From the NCBI GenBank assembly GCA_038501625.1, contig JAZAYU010000256.1:1-64000 (forward strand): a stretch of DNA of 64,000 bases. Reading direction: 5' to 3'. A program made the translations under genes and the position numbers. This DNA is from Corbicula japonica. Taxonomy: Eukaryota; Mollusca; Bivalvia; Venerida; Cyrenidae. Below the pieces are notes generated by a model that saw only the letters and a list, made by a program, of their open reading frames with translations, was not told the origin of the DNA and ran no database searches. This document shows, in pieces, positions 60,344 through 64,000 of this stretch (positions are counted from its first letter, which is position 1; every line of letters starts with the position of its first letter).

Positions 60344-60347
60344 AGCA

Positions 60348-62752
60348 GGCAAAATGATATTCTCACAGACGTACCTCATTCAGACGTAACTGATCGATCT
60401 TCTACCTTCGAATAGAGTTATCTGCTCATCTCATAGCAAAATCACATAAATTTCAATAAGAAACGTTAACATAAGAACGCTCCCCAAAATTTATTTTCCG
60501 GGTTTCCTCATGAAATTCCGCATACACATTATTGAGCATATGCCTGATTTGAATATGTGTTTATGTTTTTTAAGCATTTTAAGCCTATTTTAAACTACAA
60601 GCCTTCAAAGTATACTACTAATGTCACTTTGAGAAATCTGTCAAAGTTCCTGCGTTCGAGCAACAAAAGCCGATATTTCAGTCAATTTTAAGTCGATTGC
60701 TGCGAAATTATATCACTTAGTGCGTCTTACAAATGACTTTATGAACATATGATTTTCTTATTCATAGCTTACGTTAAACAACTTCAAATACGTCTTCAAC
60801 GTCAGAGACAAAATGGCGCCGCGTTTTGCTTAAGAGTTGGGTTTTCGTTGATTATTAAAAATTTTATGTTAAATGTTAAATTTAATTTTGTTACTTTAAC
60901 TCGTTTAATATAAAAGTTATACTTTACCAGCTTCGTTTTCGCTTAATATCACGTGATATTACCCCTGTATCTATTTTCATTCAACGATAAAATACTAACA
61001 AGTAAGATCAGGAAATTAAGTTTTACCTGTAAATATATTTTTTAAAGAAAATGGTTGAATTCTAATGCAGAACTAGATAACTTTAAGTAGGGTAAGAATC
61101 ACTTATTTAGTTGAACTGCAGATATTATAACCAATATGAATCCAGATTATGGATCTCTTAAGTCATAGCGTCGCATTTGAGAACTTGATTAAGATACATT
61201 AACATATATACAAAATGTTCTATAGGGGCATGCTTTCTAAAAGTTTATTTGGAATTTTTCATTCAATTGTTATTCATCACTAATACATATATTATGAATA
61301 TAATCTGTGAAAACCACTCCTTAGTACATTTTTAGTATTCTATAATAATTAAAAATTGTCATACATCACCTTGGAAAACTATTTTAGTTAAAATCGTGTA
61401 TTAAAACAGAACTACAATTCTGTTTTTATCTTAAATATGACACATCCAAAAAAAATTAAGAGAATGCTGTTGTCACAAATATACTCACCACCAAACGTTT
61501 CAAAGTGTAGTCATAGTGCGATGACAATGATTAAAAAAATTTAATCATGATGAAATTTCCGTTCTTTAACAGTACTTGGTGAACCATAGCCTTGAGAAAT
61601 GTCATTATATGAAATATTTATACATTGTTATAAGAGAAACTTCCTTAATTAGCTTCGTTTAGAGAATAAAACATCAATTTTCTTTAATTTTTTTTGTAAA
61701 ATATTTCTTGGTAATTACGTGGTTTCTTATTTGCAGGCTTGTTTCTGTGAGATTTTCCCTGTTAGTTCTTCTTGTATTAAAATAGCGGAATTAAACAAGA
61801 TAAAGATGAAAATCAGGAATTTGTCAATAAGAAAATAAATAAGAAAAAAAAAGATTTGACACGGGATCTGAGATTATAAACATGCACATCACAGGTGGTA
61901 CCCAGAGAAAAAAAATGCAATGTGAAAACAAAATATATTATATAAAAAAAACTTTGAAAGTCACAGAAAAAACAGGAGATCACATAACACAGCAATAAAG
62001 AGTGTTTTTATTTCAATTCTGTGGGTTTTATTTTCTTCATTGTAATGATTTATTTCAAATTGATTTTATAAGCAAATATACTGAATATAACATTATTGAG
62101 ATTGATAATGACCAAAGATTTCCCTGTGGACAAAAAAGCAACACTGTTCCACGGAAATATAGTCCCCTTTAGGCATTGAAAGAGGAAGCACTCTAATTTC
62201 TGTCTGACAAATAAATATCGTAAAGCAATCACGACTGATGTTTCATAATTATTAAATTTGATATGGTAGTTACATCGGCATTTTGATTACAACGCTACAT
62301 TTGATTATCGGTTTGCACAGAACGACATGAAAAGAAAGTTTCCAACGTTTTCAGGAACAAAATGTTTGCAATATATCATGAGAATTGAGGGCCGTGATCG
62401 AAACACACACAAATGCCGTGATTCAGGCAGAGTATTATCTTCAAGTCGATATTTAAAAGCCTTTTCAATCCAAGCGATCATTAATAACAACAACTTCAAC
62501 ACTAATTCAACACGGGGAGTGACATTAAATGGCTACCAAACATTATTTAGCGGTGGTCACGCTTGAGGTAAATTAGTTTCATAGAATCTGGAAACCAATC
62601 ATAAAACAAATCAACACATAGAAAAATTTGCCTAGTCTAAAGTATGTTAATTGTTTGCCAAATTAACTAATTAAACGATAATCACCTATAAACACAATGA
62701 ACACGTTTTTTAATTTATCTTAAAATGTCTGAAGTTTTATACCTTTACCCTC
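60348..62752. other. Intergenic or intronic DNA, nothing recognised
   Basis: AT-rich with only short open frames. The 79-codon frame at 62327-62566 has no recognised domain. No repeat with clear ends is visible. Confidence 0.4.
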
Positions 62753-62756
62753 TAAA

Positions 62757-63922
62757 GTACGAAAGACCGGTGGTGACATTTAAACTTCACGATTTCACGA
62801 TTACAAAACGAGGAAGAATCGTGAAATTGTGAAATTATGAAATCGTGAAATCGTGAAATTCTGAAGAGAAATCGCGAAATCACGAATACAGGAAATCGTG
62901 AAATCGAGAAATTACGAAATTTTGAAGTGAAATTGTGAAATCATGAATCGTGAAGTTGTGAAGTTTTGGAGAGAAATCGTGAAATCGTGAAATTATGAAA
63001 TCGTGAAATTGTGAAATTTTCGAAAGGAATCGTGAAATCAGGAAATCGTGAAATCAGGAAATCGTGAAATTGTGAAGTTTTCGAAAAGAATCGTGAAATC
63101 ATGAAATCGCGAAAGTGTGAAGATTTCGAAAGAAATCGTGAAATCATGAAATCATGAAATCGTGAAATCATGAAATCATGAAATCGTGAAATCATGAAAT
63201 CGTGAAATTGTGAAGTTTTCGAAAGAAATCGTGAAATCATGAAATCGTGAAATAGTGAAGTTTTCGAAAGAAATCGTGAAATCATGAAATCATGAAATCG
63301 TGACATTGTGAAGTTTTCAAAAGAAATCGTGAAATCATGAAATCGTGAAAATGTGAAGTTTTGGAGGGAATTTCATAATTTCACGACTTCTCTCCAAAAC
63401 TTCACAATTTCACGATTTCACGATTTCGTGATTTCACGATTTCTCTACAATACTTCACTATTTGACGATTTCACGATTTCTCTCAAAAACTTCACGATTC
63501 ACGATTTCGTGATTTCACAATTTAGTGATTTCACGATTTCTTTCAAAAACTTCACAATTTCACGATTTCGTGATTTCACGATTTCTCTACAAAACTTCAC
63601 TATTTCACGATTTCATGATTTCGTGATTTCACGATTTCTTTCAAAATCTTCACAATTTCATGATTTCTCGATTTCTCTCCAAAACTTCACGATTTCACGA
63701 TTTCGTGATTTCACAAATTCGTGATTTCACGATTTCTTATAAAAATCTTCACAATTTCACGATTTCATGATTTCACGGTTTCACTTCAAAAGTTCAGAAT
63801 TTCACGATTTCACAATTTCACGATTTCATGATATCACGAATTTCATCGGTTTGAACTTCCTGTATTAATGTTTTGAAATCGTGAAATCGTGAAGTTGAAA
63901 TGTCACCACCGATCTTTCGTAC
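62757..63922. mobile_element. 1.2-kb fold-back element with 'gaaatcgtgaaatcat' arms
   Basis: Outer ends GTACGAAAGACCGGTGGTGA and the near-complement (ending 'tcaccaccgatctttcgtac'), each flanked by TAAA (62753-62756 and 63923-63926). The left arm, to about 63365, is a degenerate array of 'gaaatcgtgaaatcatgaaat' with 'gaagttttcgaaagaaatcgtg' interspersed. The right arm is the same array inverted ('cacgatttcgtgatttcacg'). The repetitive frames 62941-63306 (minus) and 63353-63724 (plus), rich in FHDFMISRF, follow from the repeat and are not genes. Confidence 0.82.
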
Positions 63923-64000
63923 TAAAGCCATGTCCGTTTATTCACTCGAAGTATTTTCGTCCAGACCCAGCGTGCACCACATTGATTGCTCGAAATGTGA

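Noticed and set aside
60780..60850. Possible promoter or start near 'aaaatggcgccgcg'
   Set aside because: The frame closes after a few codons and no downstream exon is recognised.
62327..62566. 79-codon frame on the plus strand
   Set aside because: No recognised domain, no splice or promoter context; length is within chance expectation for the window.
62941..63724. Two frames of about 120 codons rich in FHDFMISRF
   Set aside because: They are translations of the degenerate 'gaaatcatgaaatcg' repeat in opposite arms of a fold-back element.

Overview
The window is AT-rich, intron-containing, repeat-dominated animal DNA. The dispersed repeats (a 'TATGCCCCCACGTAGTGGG' type element near 15.3 kb, and 'gacccc...cataatttgaac' type blocks near 38.0, 39.6, 51.1 and 52.8 kb) and the glycosyltransferase family suggest a marine mollusc, most likely a bivalve. 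The species cannot be named from the sequence. There is no bacterial-style gene organisation. Most open frames in the window are accidental or lie in tandem repeats.

Genes. Only two host genes are supported. (1) A two-exon GT32-type glycosyltransferase (3200-3308 joined to 8719-9881, + strand) has a signal-anchor first exon and a catalytic second exon with a DxD motif. Its 5.4 kb intron holds a 2.4 kb transposon with long inverted repeats. (2) The first coding exon of a short-chain dehydrogenase/reductase (14756-14848, + strand) resembles 15-hydroxyprostaglandin dehydrogenase. No later exon of it is recognisable in the following 49 kb.

Mobile elements, 1-17 kb: a hairpin MITE family (copies at 1.4, 14.0 and 14.3 kb), the intronic element at 6.1-8.5 kb, an internally deleted mariner (10106-11120, TA target site), a palindromic Harbinger-like MITE (11800-12049, TAA target site) and a TTAA-flanked element (16476-17257). 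A second copy of the TTAA element sits inside the large array at 57489-58248.

Fold-back elements. Three mutually unrelated sequences share one architecture, two long inverted arms built from tandem repeats. They are a 6.2 kb palindrome at 18151-24317 (arms of a 102-bp repeat), a very large element at 27871-60343, and a 1.2 kb element at 62757-63922 (arms of 'gaaatcgtgaaatcat' repeats, TAAA flanks). The large element is the most striking feature. Its arms are arrays of about 220-250 bp units. Almost every unit carries the same roughly 44-bp hairpin, while the linkers between hairpins diverge. The two outer ends are 79-bp palindromes, and the outermost flanks are AGCA on both sides. A 4 kb core without a recognisable transposase lies between the arms. 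The element appears twice as near-identical copies (27871-45281 and 45792-60343) separated by exactly 500 Ns, so tandem duplication and an assembly or haplotype artefact must be told apart.

The remaining stretches (12.1-13.9, 17.3-18.1, 24.3-27.9 and 60.3-62.8 kb) show no supportable gene.
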